From positions 27,988,889 through 28,052,888 of the forward strand of contig NC_081145.1 in assembly GCF_958295425.1 (NCBI RefSeq): 64,000 nucleotides of DNA, read 5' to 3'. The translations under genes were made by a program, and so were the position numbers. The stretch's first letter is position 1; each line of letters opens with the position of its first letter. Under the pieces are notes generated by a model that saw nothing but the letters and a program-made list of their open reading frames with translations, was not told the DNA's origin and ran no database searches. This document shows, piece by piece, positions 1 to 13,500 of this stretch. The DNA is from Solea solea (taxonomy: Eukaryota > Chordata > Actinopteri > Pleuronectiformes > Soleidae).

Positions 1-233
1 CACACACAGCGCTGAGCGAGAAACAGGTACAACAACGCGACTCAGAACCCCACACACATACACAAACACACACACACAGCGCTGAGCGAGAAACAGGTAC
101 GACAACGCGACTCAGAACCACACACACACACACACACAGCGCTGAGCGAGAAACAGGTACGACAACGCGACTCGGAACCACACACACACACGCAGCGCTG
201 AGCGAGAAACAGGTACGACAACGTGACTCACAA

Positions 234-265
<32 letters not shown>

Positions 266-800
266 CGCTGAGCGAGAAACAGGTACGACAACGCGACTCA
301 GAACCACACACACACACACACGTACACACACACGTGCACACACACACGTACACACACAGCACTGAGCGAGAAACAGGTACGACAACGCGACTCAGAACCA
401 CACACACACAGACACGTACGCACACGCACACACACACACACGTGCACACACACACGTACACACACAGCGCTGAGCGAGAAACAGGTACGACAACGCAACT
501 CAGAACCCCCCACACACACAGGTACACACACACACACAGCACTGAGCGAGAAACGGGTACGACAACGCGACTCAGAACCACACACACACACACACACACG
601 TACACACACGCACAGCGCTGAGCGAAAAACAGGTACAACAACGCGACTCAGAACCCCACACACACACACACACACACGTGTACACACACACACACACACA
701 CGTATACACACACACACACATACACAAACAGCGCTGAGCGAGAAACAGGTACGACAACGCGACTCAGAACCCCGCACATGCACACACACACACACACACA
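1..800. repeat. Compound CA minisatellite
   Basis: Ten copies of a roughly 45-base non-CA core (starting near 9, 79, 139, 194, 264, 359, 467, 539, 614 and 730; each opens with GCGCTGAGCGAG or GCACTGAGCGAG) alternate with CA stretches of variable length carrying interspersed CGTA steps. The cores are almost identical, which suggests recent unequal exchange. Open frames across it on both strands (His/Thr or Cys/Val rich) are by-products of the repeat. It lies left of the first phf21a exon seen here, so it is probably intronic. Confidence 0.95.
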
Positions 801-1015
801 CACAAATATTTGGACCATCAGTCGATCATGTCAGTGATTTATTTTTTATTGTCTCCCATGACGTGATGCATTCAGGGTCAGTCAGGCCAACCGGAGCAGT
901 TGTGTCTATTGTATATGTAGAAGATGAAGATGATGATGATGATGATGATGAAAAATGTCTGAGGCCTCTTTGAGTCTTCTGTTATTTTTACCTGCTCTTT
1001 GTCTATTTATATCTG

Positions 1016-1049
<34 letters not shown>

Positions 1050-3115
1050 TTGTTCCTGTATTTGTTGCCTCTTTAGGACCTAACCTGTCAAACACTGACC
1101 TTGTCAGGACCACTAGTCCTCTTAGAGAACAAAAACCTGGTCCGAGTGAGGCAAAATCTAGTTTGTGAAGGAGCTGGTTAAGTTTAGAGCTGTGGTTGTG
1201 GTTAATGTGAGGATTAACACTTTGGTCCTTGATAAGACAGCTCTGTGTGTGTGTGTGTGTGCGTGTGTGTGTGTGCGTGTGTGTGCACGCTCAGATTCTT
1301 TTTCATCGATCTTTCCCGTCACTGCAGCTCAAATAGAACTTAATGGGACACTTTGGACTTGTGAAGTGGTGCAGGTTTAGATTGTGCTAAATTCCGTCCT
1401 GTAACTTTTTCACCGCACAGTTCCAGCTCGGCTCAACTCGGCATGTTTCCTTGTTTTAGTTTTTCCATCAGTGATAGTTCCTGGTGTTTTCTTTAGTTCC
1501 TTCTCTGATGAGGTTCCAAGTGAACTAATGTGACGTCTGTCTGATACTGTGAACAAATCTTTTTAATGATTTTTAATGATTCACAACTACAAGTCATTAG
1601 TTTGCATGTTTGTGTCGCGTAGAAAACACACTCGACCCTGTGTGTCTGTGTCTGTGTGTGTGTCTGTGTGTGTGTGTGTGTCACACTCGACCCAGATCCA
1701 GGTTTCGTCGTGGTCATGGTTTGTTCACACATGTTCTTTTCCGTACAGACTTAAACTTGGATTTACAGGTTGAAACTGGTAAACCTCACAAATCACTCTT
1801 ATGGCCCCTAGAACATGACATCCCCCCTTTTTCTTTTTAAATCCACATGTTTTTATTTATGAGTCAAACAGCAGCTGGTTTGTGTTTTGTGTGAACTGCT
1901 CCTTTAAAGGTCCCTGTTCTCTGACTGCAGCTCTGCTCAGTCTGATTCTTCTCTGCTCTGACTGTGTCGCTGCAGCTCCAGAGTCAAGTGTTGCTAAGCA
2001 ACAGATGGGATTTATCACTCAGTGTCGGCTGTGTGTGTGTGTGTGTGATTATCTCCAGTCCTGTTTTGAGTCTATTGTGATGTGGATCCGCTGATCGTGA
2101 TGATTATTGATTATTAACATTTTCAGGAGCACTGATGAGTATGTGTGGTGTTACATATGAAGACTACTCACTCACTCACTCACTCACTCCCTCCTTGACT
2201 CCCTCACTCACTCACTCACAGACTGACTGACTCACTGATTGGATGTTGTAGATTAAAGGGAAAGTTCTTTTCATGAGGCACAGACTGTGCCATGAGCGCC
2301 CCCTGGGCAAAGTAGTATCATGACGTAGGGGTGTGTGATATACATCGTCTACAATAGTATCTTAATTGTTGTGATGAAATCACAATATCGAGCATGTTTG
2401 GAATCATTTTGTAAGAACCAATGAAAACGTGTCTTTTTGAGAGGCCACACATTCACTGCATGACGGAGCCTCGTAGGACAGACTGCGGCACATGAGCATT
2501 GAGAACACGCTGTGTCCTCGCTTCACAACAACAAGCTGACGTCGCTGCATGTGTGACTGAAGTTAAACATGAGTGAGAGACTAAACCCCAACTCTAGCAG
2601 CCTCAGAGTCCACGTGGTTAGATCTAATAGCTAAACGTGGATCCTCCTCACTCACATGGAGGTGGTTTGACTTTGAGTGAATTAGTTTCATCCGTCTGTG
2701 AATGAACCAGCGCACAGAATATGAAGAATATGAAAAGCTTGGGCAGACAGCGGTCGACCACGAGTGACAAGAAAACACACTCGGAGACTTTGGCAGCAGT
2801 TAAATGTGTGTCCACATTCTCATGTTAATGCCCTGAAGTTCAAATATGATGAGTATTGTTTACATCAGTTTAAAATGCTCTCATGATAGTTTTGTTGGTC
2901 GTAATATTTTATTATATAAGTAAGTTTAAGCTCATAAATGAAACCTGTTTTAACATCTAATAAACTATTAACAAGAGCCGCTGGTACAACAGGCCTTCCA
3001 TGCTTTACTAACACATTTTTGAGGATTGAAAAATATCGCTATAGTTATCGGCTAAATCCCCAAAAATATCGGGATATTGATTTTCATCAATATCGCACAC
3101 CCCTATCATGTTTGT

Positions 3116-3162
<47 letters not shown>

Positions 3163-3350
3163 CATACATACATACATACATACATATACATGATAGGGAT
3201 TTATGAAACATACAGAAATATGTTTTCTACTGTTCAGATTTCAAATGTAACACATGCGTGTAAAACTGCAGTGTTTCTCTAAAGAAAAGGAAGGGAAAAC
3301 AAAAATCCCATGAAAGGTTAATTCCCTTGGTTTTCTCTCCTTGTCACCAG
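801..3350. other. phf21a intron (partial), repeat-rich
   Basis: No coding exon recognised. The stretch holds a short GAT microsatellite (about 924-950), TG runs near 1018-1050, 1243-1284 and 1640-1680, a CTCA-type tract near 2168-2230, a TIR-bounded element (2326-3105) and a TG/TA/CATA run (about 3115-3190). No exon matching the N-terminal PHF21A coiled coil was found here, so those exons are probably left of the window. Confidence 0.6.
2326..3105. mobile_element. Non-autonomous TIR element, hAT-like
   Basis: The left end reads TAGGGGTGTGTGATAT and the right end is its near-perfect inverted form (ATATCGCACACCCCTA), spanning 780 bp. The 8-bp flanks TCATGACG and TCATGTTT match at 5 of 8 positions, consistent with a decayed 8-bp target duplication of hAT type. 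No transposase frame was recognised inside. The hAT assignment is inference from end sequence and flank length. Confidence 0.6.
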
Positions 3351-3503
3351 AAAAAGGTGGTGGAGCAGCTGAGGAAGGAGCTGCTGGTGAAGCAGGAGCC
3401 CGAGGCCAAGCTGCAGCTGCAGCTCCAAACTCCTCCAGGAGGGGGCGACATCAAGCCGGCCAACCTGCTGCAGAGCCAGCAGATAACTGGAGGACTGCAG
3501 CAG
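3351..3503 (+). CDS. phf21a: phf21a exon (helical region end)
   Basis: Acceptor TTGTCACCAG, donor CAG|GTCGGA, phase 0 at both ends, 51 codons. It encodes [20 protein letters not shown] then Gln-rich sequence, matching the PHF21A segment after the N-terminal coiled coil. The CA tract directly behind the donor is intronic. Confidence 0.9.
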
Positions 3504-6500
3504 GTCGGACACACACTCACACACACACGCACACGCACACGCACACACACACACGCGTGCACACACACACACACACACACACACAAAACCAAAACACAAT
3601 TCCAGGGGTTGCTGACCGCTGAGAACTTGCACATCAAAGCCAACGTGTGGTTGTGGTTATTACAGTAATTTCACTCACAGTGTTGCAGGAAGCCGCAGAG
3701 GAGAAACTTCACACACAAAATCTGATGTTCTAAATAAAACTTTTAGTTTTTTTCTTCATTTCGATTTGTTAAAACACCATTTTAAGGATTGTAAATAACT
3801 GCCAGATATTGAAGGTTATTCTGGAAAAATGAGCAAAAAGCACTTAACTCACAGGACATTTTCTGTCCCTTTTTTTATGGTTAAAATAAGTGAAGAAAGG
3901 CTTAGGCGTTAACTCAGGGTTTATTGATTTGAAAGAAAATAATAGGTATTCAACATTGAACTCCTAATGTATTGTATATATGTATCTATGTATATATAAA
4001 TATATTTAAACTAAGCACATTTTCGCTACAGTTCAACATCTATATGCTCCCACATATAGTATCATAACATGTCCTACCACTCGTACGCTGATGATACACA
4101 ACCCTATATTACAGTGTCACCTCATGACTACGGTCCATTACAGTCGCTGTGTGAGTGTATCCAACAAGTTAATGAGTGGATGGGCCAGAATGTTCTCCAG
4201 CTCAATGCAGAAAAGACAGAAGTCATTGTTTTTGGTCCCAAAAACACGAGGCTTGAGGTTTGTGGCCAACTTGACTCACTGACACTAAAAACCACAGACC
4301 AAGCCAGAAAGCTTGGTGTAGTTCTGGACTCAGACCTGAAGACCATCACTAAATCAGCCTGCAGTCCGTGTATATTAACATATATTAACTTGTTTTCATG
4401 GTTAAAAACCTCCTAGTCGCTGCAAACGAGCCGATGTAAATATCTCCTCACTGACGCCCTTGTCACTCGCGCTGTTTCAGACCAAAACCGCACCCCCAGA
4501 ACGCGGACTGTGTTGTGATTGGCCAGCTAACGAGAGCTTTCCCACTGTCCTGTGATTGGCCAGGTACCTGGAAGCGACGTAATTAGCACGTCAGCTCTCA
4601 GATATGCAGCTCTGCATCTCAGCAGCTACAACCAGAGTAGTTCTTCTTCTTTTGGATGTGTCCGGACGTGTGCCCGCACCAGGAGTGGTGAGGTTTCCTG
4701 ATGACATCATCCACAAACGGAAGTGCCTTTCTGCTTCGCAGAGCCCAGAAAAACAATAAAAGCCTATTTTGACAGCAGTGGCTGAACTGTTGTGAAACTT
4801 TAGGGTTTTATAAACGAGGTCATGACGCAGATACACACACAAAAGCAGCATTAATTAAGTTAACCGATGCTTTGTCTGTTCGGTGTTTCTCTGAGTTAAA
4901 GGGGAAGTGATTAGATGAAATGGGAACAGGTAAAAGAGCACTTGTCGAGTCTTGGAGTGCGAGTGTAAGCCCTGTGACTTATTTCATCTTTACATCGAGG
5001 GCAAACACAGAACAGATGATTGGGTTTGCTTGATTTAAACTTTTTTTTAATGTTTTAAATTGTTTTTGTTTTAATTTCCAATGTATTTACTTGCTTCTGT
5101 AAAGCACTCAGAATTGCCTTGTATACAAGTAAACTTGCTTTTAACTATAATACAAAATAACCTCGTCCTCCTGCAGACGCTGACGGTGACGCCGGTTCTC
5201 ACCACAAAGACTCTACCTCTGGTGCTGAAAGCTGCCGCCACGCCCACCCTGCCCGGCGCCGTCCTGCCACAGCGCCCGCCCACGGTCACTATGGTAACCA
5301 CAGCTATCACCAAACCCGACTCGCAGAACACCCCCATCAACCTGCAGGTGGCCGGCAAGCTGACCAACCAGAGCTCGGAGCCCGTGCGGCTGGTGTCCAA
5401 GAACGCCATGGTGGTAAGTCCACGCGCGTGCCGCCGCCGCCACTGGCCGGCCGGCCCCCGGTCAGGTCACATGTCATCATCGCCTTCCTCTGGTGTAACT
5501 GTGTGATCAGTGTTGTGATGTGCAGACGAGCGTGTTGACCGCGGTGGTGTGGTGTGAGTGGTGGCACCAGCACCAGGAGCCACAGCTCTGTGGGTCTGTT
5601 CCCTCTGCTCGGGTTCATCTTTAGAAACCAGTAAAGAATCTGGGGATGAATGGATGAATGGATTCATTTATTTATGGGAGAAGCTGCTGCACCCGGAGTG
5701 TATTAACCGTTCAGCCAATAGAATGACATGGTGACGCGTTCACAGCAGCTCAGCACGTGGCAGTAAAGCATGGAATCAACTGTTTGACGCAGAATTGTTC
5801 AAAGTTGTTTTTTTATTTTTCCTGAGGGGTCGGAACGTTTTGCTGAGAGAATTTTCCATGGGGGACGTTTTATGTGTGGCACCAGCTCGACTTCCCTTCA
5901 CGACAACAGCGTTCTGAGACAAACACGCCGTCTAAAAAGTTACAGAACCGGTTTTTCCTTGTGTCCCCGCTTGAGCCTCCGTGTCTCAAGCTGGTTGTTG
6001 GTGTAGTACCTCGTACGACCACATGTAAACTTTGTTTCTGGGTGTTTATCATGCACAGAATGTTAAAAATCTTAGTCAGACTAATGTACCTGGATAATGC
6101 GATTCATAGTCCGATTACTCCTGCATGTGTACGCTTAGTCGGACTGAAGTCGGACTTGTTGTTCGGCTCAAGTGCCAAAATGTCCTCCCCGCTCTTTGAC
6201 CCGGAAGTAGAAGGCGATGACGAGTACACTGCTGTACCGTTGCTGGATATTGTACGTCATCGTCGTCGTCTTTCTTCAGACAACGCGGCGTCCGTAAGAG
6301 CCGCGCTCCGTCTCATTTGTGTCACGATTTACACGTACAAGTGCAATCCATCGACACCGTTCATCAAATGAGTGACTCTCTGGAGTAAGATGAAGGGAAG
6401 TTTATCAGGAAGTTGAAGATGCCAGGTCTGGAATTATGTCCTCTCCACCTGTTTACAAACTCGTAAAAAGCACACCTGTGACAGTAGAGCTGCAACTAAC

Positions 6501-9149
6501 GATTATTTTCATAATTGATTAATCTGTCGATTCTTTTCTCGATTAATCGTTTGGTCCATAAAATATCAGAAAACCTTAAAAAATGTTGATCGGTGTTTGT
6601 CAAACCTGGAAATGATGATGTTTTCAAATGTCTTGTTTTGTCCACATGATCAACTTTTAATGATTTCTTTGTCATTCAGAGCAAAGAAATGAAGAAAATA
6701 GTCACAATTAAGAAGCTTAAACAATCGGGAATGTTGTTTTAATCATGAAAAAAGCTTCAAACGTGTCGATTAATTTAGTACTCGATTAATAATCGATTAA
6801 TAATTGATGAATTGTTTCAGCTCTAAGCCCCGGAGCGAAATACCAAAACACAGATATTAACGCCTTTGATTGTGAGGAGTCTTCACATTAGAGTGATTTT
6901 TAGGTTATGTTGTGATAAATCTGCGTCACTTTCTCCGGTCATGTTCTTGCTGATTGGCTGATGAGAGTGGAAATGGGAGCTGTCAGTCAAACATGAGCAG
7001 CACAGATCCACAACCTGCTGTGGTTTTGTCTCCGGTGCAGGCCACCACCACCACCACCGCCTCCACCGCCCAGCCAATCAAAGTTCCTCAGTTTGTCCCT
7101 CCTCCTAGACTGACGCCTCGGCCCACCTTTCAGCCACAGGTGCGTCCCCTGTAAGACCCGCCTCCAAACCCCTAACCCCCTCCCCCCCAGATCCGTGTGT
7201 GTGCCCACCTGAGGTGACTCGTTCACCCTCCAGCAGAGGGCAGGAGTGCACCAAAGCCAACACTCATGCCTTGCTCCGTGGCACTAAAACATTGTTTGCT
7301 CTGTTTGCTGTCTTCACGTCTCTCTCCTCTTGTTGTGCTTTTTTTGTTTTTTAGGTTTTTTTATTGACGGTGTTTCCTGCCTGTGTGTGTGTGTGTGTGT
7401 GCGTGTGTGTGTGTGTGTGTGTGCGTGTGTGTGTGTGTGTGTGTGCGTGCGTGGAGCTTGTTTTCCTGCAGCTTCTTGGTATTTTGTGTTCCTGGCTGTT
7501 GGTGTGTTTTAACCCCGTCAGTGGACAAATGTTGGTGTTGTCTGCCTGATGTGAGCGATGCCGCTGAAAGCTCTGGCCACTCACATGTTTGTCATAGTGA
7601 GCAGCTGCTGCTGTATTGATTATAATATTGATAATAATATGAAACTAAGAGCGTCACCTCGGGGTGAACGGTAGGACGTGGGATGTAAAGTTCACATTCA
7701 AACTGTAAAAAATATGAAGTAGTATCTAGTAGGATTCAGCAGAGGGCGCTCATACAGTTTCCTACCACATCATATTGATGTGGACTGTGGTGAAAGTGAC
7801 ACAAGCCGTGTCCCAGTTGAGGGTCTAGATCCTGTGAAGTGTGGATTTTTCGTCCGTTTGTACCCGAGAGTTTGTTCTTTTTTTATAAAACATTATTAAA
7901 ACAACATGCCCCAAAAAAGAATGAATGAATAAATCAAAGAAACTTCATGATTTCATTAGATATCATTTTGAAAGCTTTTATCAAAAAATCCAAAAATAAA
8001 ATACATCAAAACTAATAATCACAAAAAAATCACAAAATTCTACTATTATTAGTTCACAACTGTGTTCAAACATCTATATTTTGCATCAGATATGTGTAAA
8101 AATACCAGATTAGAGCTTAAATCAACAGTCAGACTTTGAGGGGCAGGAGAACTGTGACTGTGAATTTAGTAGGAGAAGAGGAAGAAGAGAAACCCATGGC
8201 CGTTTGTCAATATCCAAACTTGTGCGTACTTGTGCGTACTTGTGCGTACTTGTGTGTACTTGTGTACTCCTGTACTTGTGAAAACGTCATCAGCCTCAGT
8301 CCAAGTTCTGTTCCAATTCTCAAGTACGTGAGCAGCGAGGACGGTTCTCAAACCTTGAAGTGTTCTCGCTCCGCCCATTTTACCAAGTATGCATCGGGTG
8401 GTGACTTGAGCGTACTTGGGAAAGCCATGTATCCCAGAATGCATTTGGGTGGAACATAGCAGCAGATAATACAAATATAAACCTCTTTCTCTGTCCTGGA
8501 GCGCAGTTTTAACATCATTTGAGGCGAGAAATGAGTCATTTAGAATTGAAACATGTGGTTTGTGTATTAAGATATGACGTATTTAGAGTTTGGCAGCGAC
8601 GTTTATCGGAGGTGATAAGCTCCGCCTCTGCGGACGCTGGTGCTCACTGTGCCCGACACAGAGCAGCGTTACCTCGGCCTGTCCTGATGACATCATGACG
8701 TCTCTGTCATTAGATGACTGTGCTGTTGCACACTTCACAGGATCCAGAGCCTGGACTGAGACACTGCTACCATGTAGGATTTCAACCTCCAAATACTGTC
8801 TGCAGGATTATTTTGATGCTACATGAACTCACAACGGGGTGAATGTCAACTCTCCTATTATTTGTGTTCTAGCAGAATTCAAGTTGCAGAGTCAAGTTCA
8901 TTGTTTCTAACGCACGTGAAAAATGTCCTTCCTTTAACATTAAAAGGCCAAGGAAATAAAGCGGGTGTTATCCGAAATTAACGTCATGTAACACAGGTCA
9001 TAAACTGTAGAGTATATTTTATTTTACAGCGTAAAGAAGTGCAAACATTGAGTCCAGAGAAACAAAGTGTGTGCAGCTTTATATCCACATACTGTATGCT
9101 TCCTATATCTTACACAAATATCTATTTGATATTTATCATGACGTGTGTG

Positions 9150-9187
<38 letters not shown>

Positions 9188-10556
9188 TATAACCCGATAT
9201 ATATATATCTATATTAGTGTTGAAAAAGGTATGAGATCAGCCTGATGGCTGTGAAACCCTGAAAAGGAGAAAGTTATTTGTCTCTCACTGCTTTTAAAAA
9301 CCTCAGTGATATGACATCACTTGAGTGATATGACATCACTTGAGTGATATGACATCACTTCAGTGATATGACATCACTTGAGTGATATGACATCACTGAG
9401 GCAGAGCTTCAGTGGCGTTTTTCAGCCGCGTCGACTCATGCTGTCGCCGCTCCCTCATCGCCTTGTCTCTCGTCGCCAGGTCAGGCCCAAACTGGCCACG
9501 CCCACCAACATCCCCATCGCCCCGGCCCCTCCCCCGCCCATGATGGCGGCCCCCCAGCTGTTCCAGAGGCCCGTCATGTTGGCCACCAAGCTGTCGTCCA
9601 CGCTGTCCTCGGCGGCGCCCATCCACCAGGTCCGCATCGTGAACGGCCAGCCCTGCGGCAAGACGGGCTCCACCCCGCTTGCGGGCATCGTCATCACCAC
9701 ACCCGTCTCTGCCACGCCCACTCGCCTCGTCAGCCCCACCCAGATACCCAACCCGATTCCTGTGCAGCCCATCCAGATCAGCAGCCTGACCACTGAGCCC
9801 AAGGTAAGCGTTCGGAGTGTGGGGAGGATTTTTATTGATACTGATAATAATAATCAGAACTAGAACATTCTCTGGCAAATTTTGCTTATGTCTACTTCTT
9901 GTTACTTTAAAGTTTCAACCACGTCTCTGCGTTAAAGTACGACGACACTGTTTGGCTCCAGGCTGGCTTGTGATCATTTTGTGTATGTGGAAATCATTTT
10001 TCGCATTTCTTTGCGATTTTTGGCGCAATGGTTACTCAACGCGCTTAGAAAGTCACAGCACACGATTCCAGATCAAACTGCACATTTTATCAAAATTGTG
10101 GGAGGAGTTACGCGCCAAAACGTTTGGTAGAAGAAGAAGAAATGCGGGAAATTGATGCTTGCTCTGCAACGCAAACAGAGTTCTCAGTGGTGTGCGTTGC
10201 TGAGCAGGCACTCTCAATAAGACATTTTACTCATTTTAGAACTACACTAAAACATCCTCCTCTTCCTCAGCAGACTGTTAAATCGGGAGGCGGAGCCGAG
10301 CAGAAGGTCGTGGTCAGCCTCCCGTCCTCCTCCTCCACCACCACCACCACCTCCACTCCTCCGCTATCTCCTGCTCCCAGACCCAAGAAGGAGGAGAACC
10401 CAGAGGTAGTAAGTGACACGGCGTGGTGTGTCCTCTTCATCTGCACTCTACTGATGACTCATCACTTTTTACATTCTTTTCCCCCCTCCTGTAGAAACTA
10501 GCCTTCATGGTGTCTCTGGGTCTCGTGACACACGACCACTTGGAGGGTGAGTGTTT

Positions 10557-10593
<37 letters not shown>

Positions 10594-13500
10594 CTCCTCG
10601 TTTAAACTCAAAACATTTTTTGCAGAGATTCAGAGCAAAAGGCAGGAGCGAAAGAGACGAACGACGGCCAACCCGGTGTACAGCGGAGCCGTGTTTGAAC
10701 CCGAGGTACAAAACACAATAACACTGTCACATGTCCCAAATAATCAAAAAGTTAAAAAATAAAACAAAAAGTTCAGATTTAGTGTAAATCTTTATTTTGA
10801 ATTCATCAGTGAAAATAAAGTTTGCAGGATTTAGTGGCCTCTACAGGTGACGTTGGTTATTACAACATCTTGGATGAATCAAATGTGTTCTCTTCATATT
10901 TTCAGCTCGTGATAAAGTAACTTATTTGTTCAGTTTCTGGTGATTCTTTCAAAGTGAGGTACAGACAAAAGTGCTGAGCCAGGAAACCAGACTGAGACAC
11001 AGGGGCTCATTCTCAGTGGAAACATGGATGTCACTTACTGAGCAAGTTAAGTCTACAATGTTCAAAGCCCCTGTCCACTTCCAGTCCATTGAGCTGTCAC
11101 TCCAGAACTCAGTAGCCAATCAGCAGGCAGCTTCCTAAGCCCCGCCCACGGTCAGCATCCCAAACAAAAAGCCAGGGTTAGCGCAGAAGAGTCGGAGCAA
11201 GTGGAGCTCCTATCGTTGCTCAACAAAAAGTGTATTTTAAAATGCAATCATTGGTTCTAATGGAACTCCATGTCCTTCTACTTTCCTTCCAGAGGAAAAA
11301 GAGCGCAGTGAGTTACCTGAACAGCCCTCTGCACCTGGGGACCAGGAAGAGAGGTGCGTATGAAACACGGCTGTGCAGGTCCAACCACAGCAGAACCTGC
11401 CTAACGTGTCCTAGTTCCACTGAAGCCGGTGGACACTCACACACTTACAGAGTAGAGTGAGCTCGGTGTTAATAACATGCTACGGACTAATCTTCCTCGA
11501 CTTCCTCCTGCTTCTTCCTGTTTCCTGTCTCCTCCATCGTGTTTGTCAGAATATAAACATGACTGTGTTTGCTTCACTAAAGACTGAAATGATGCTGCAG
11601 AAAACTAAAAAAACACATCACAGTCCAATCAAGACGTCAATCAAGCGCTCGTTTTCATAATTATTAGTTGTTTAAAAATAGATTTTTCGGTGGTTGTGTG
11701 AAATATTGACACTCGCTGTGTGATTTCGGCCACTTAACAAAAGGTCTGTGGTGTCTTTCACAACGTAATCTGACTGCAAACTGCTCACTCTCCCACACCA
11801 GAGTCCACAGAGGACACGTCAGTGTTTGAAATCCTTTGTTCAGATTAACCTCAGTGACACAGAGTGACCACACGAGGCAGCAGCAGGCCAGCAGCTCCTG
11901 TGAGTGAGCACTTTACAAACTTCACTTTCTAGTCAGGAAATGTTGTCCAACAGTGACATAGAGCGACATGAACTTATCAGCCTTTTGTTAGGTGGTTATA
12001 CATGTTTATGACCAGAACCTCAAACAACCACACTTCAGAACTCCTGAACCACCGATTTAAGTCACTGACCAAACATCAAAACCCGATGTTTTCTCTATAA
12101 GCAACCGAGTCCTTTTCTTTTTAAGTCACATGTTCCTCTGCCGTTTCCATTTGCCGTAACAATTGGACCGTTTCAAATTAAACAGGAACAAGATAAACAC
12201 GACTTCAACATGACTTGACCGCATGATCGGCCCTCGCGTCAAAAACACTAAAACTGCATTACAGGAGCTTTGACTTCCTCTGTTTCCCCCGGTGTAATCC
12301 ACTAATCCTGAAGGATTAACACGAGTCCTTTCTGCACAACATCCATTTTCCTTAAACTTTGAAGAGAAACAGGCAAAAAAATAAAAATAATAACTGGAAT
12401 TGTGTTTAGTCACAGTGTCAAGTGTCAGATTTTAGCAGAGTCGTAGTGATGATGATGATGATGATGATGATGATGAGTAGTTTTCGTCCACAGGCTGCAG
12501 CTACGACCGAGCACTGAGGTCACGTCCTCTGTCTTTGTTTCAAAGATTTATTATTATCTCTGCAACAACGTTCTTCTGCCTTATGATTGATCACTGTAAT
12601 ATAATAATGTAATTTACAGTAGGTACAGAAAGTAGCATAATAAACCAATGTGGAACAATTGGTGGAGGAGCGTGTCGGGGAGCTACGGTGGCCTTCCACG
12701 CCTGAAAGGGTGTAAACACTCAGCATTTCTCCATCGTTGTTTGGATTTATGTGGGTGTTGGTGTCATTAGTGTTTCACCGCAAAGCCACAAATGTCAGGG
12801 CCCCAAACACCTCCTGGCACCAATGTGTGCGAGGAACCTGTTGTGGCAAAATTGAGTTCCACCAAATTTCCCAAAACTTGATGGGAAGGTGTTATAGACC
12901 AAGATGTGTATATATGTATATATACATATATACATATATGTGTGTGTGTATACATGTATACACACACACATATATGTATATGTATATGTGTGTGTGTATA
13001 CATGTATACACACACACATATATGTATATATATATATATACATATATGTGTGTGTGTGTATACATGTATACACACACACATATATGTATATATATGTGTG
13101 TGTGTGTATACATGTATACATATATTATAGAATTATAGGAGGGACAAGAGAAGAAGTGAGGCTTGTGGGCGTGTAACGTAGCTCCAAATGTGTCATTAAC
13201 TTGTGAAAAAACCCGCGTTCTCAACGACAGTAAAAGGCTGGTCGTCGAGCGCTATGTCGTTAACGGCTTTAACCTTTTCACTGTCTCTTGAAACGTGTTT
13301 ACAGTTTTCAAACGCCTGCCGAATAAGGACGTCACCACTCTGTGTTGTTTTAGCCTTAGCACCGCTAACTGTTACCGCGGCTGCTTTTCAGATTTGTTGT
13401 GTTGAAACTTTTCGTCTTGTTTCCTCCTGTTGGAATCCTCGCTGAACAGCGATGTTGTTATTATCTTCATCTTCATTATTGATCAGGCAGTGACGGGTCA

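Larger units (their letters stand above)
7140..9479. other. phf21a intron with several repeats
   Basis: It holds a TG microsatellite (7381-7450), the first copy of a mobile repeat shared with 58.6-59.1 kb (8197-8715), a TA-rich tract (about 9148-9215) and a 22-bp tandem repeat (9300-9398) ending about 80 bp before the next exon. Confidence 0.6.

Noticed and set aside
223..801. Open frames of His/Thr or Cys/Val repeats on both strands.
   Set aside because: They are translations of CA/TG repeats with no splice context or family resemblance.
5874..6371. 165-codon plus-strand frame.
   Set aside because: No domain, splice phase or PHF21A resemblance; looks like transposon-derived intronic sequence.
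9393..9878. 161-codon and 115-codon antisense frames.
   Set aside because: Shadows of the G+C-rich phf21a exon 9480-9803.
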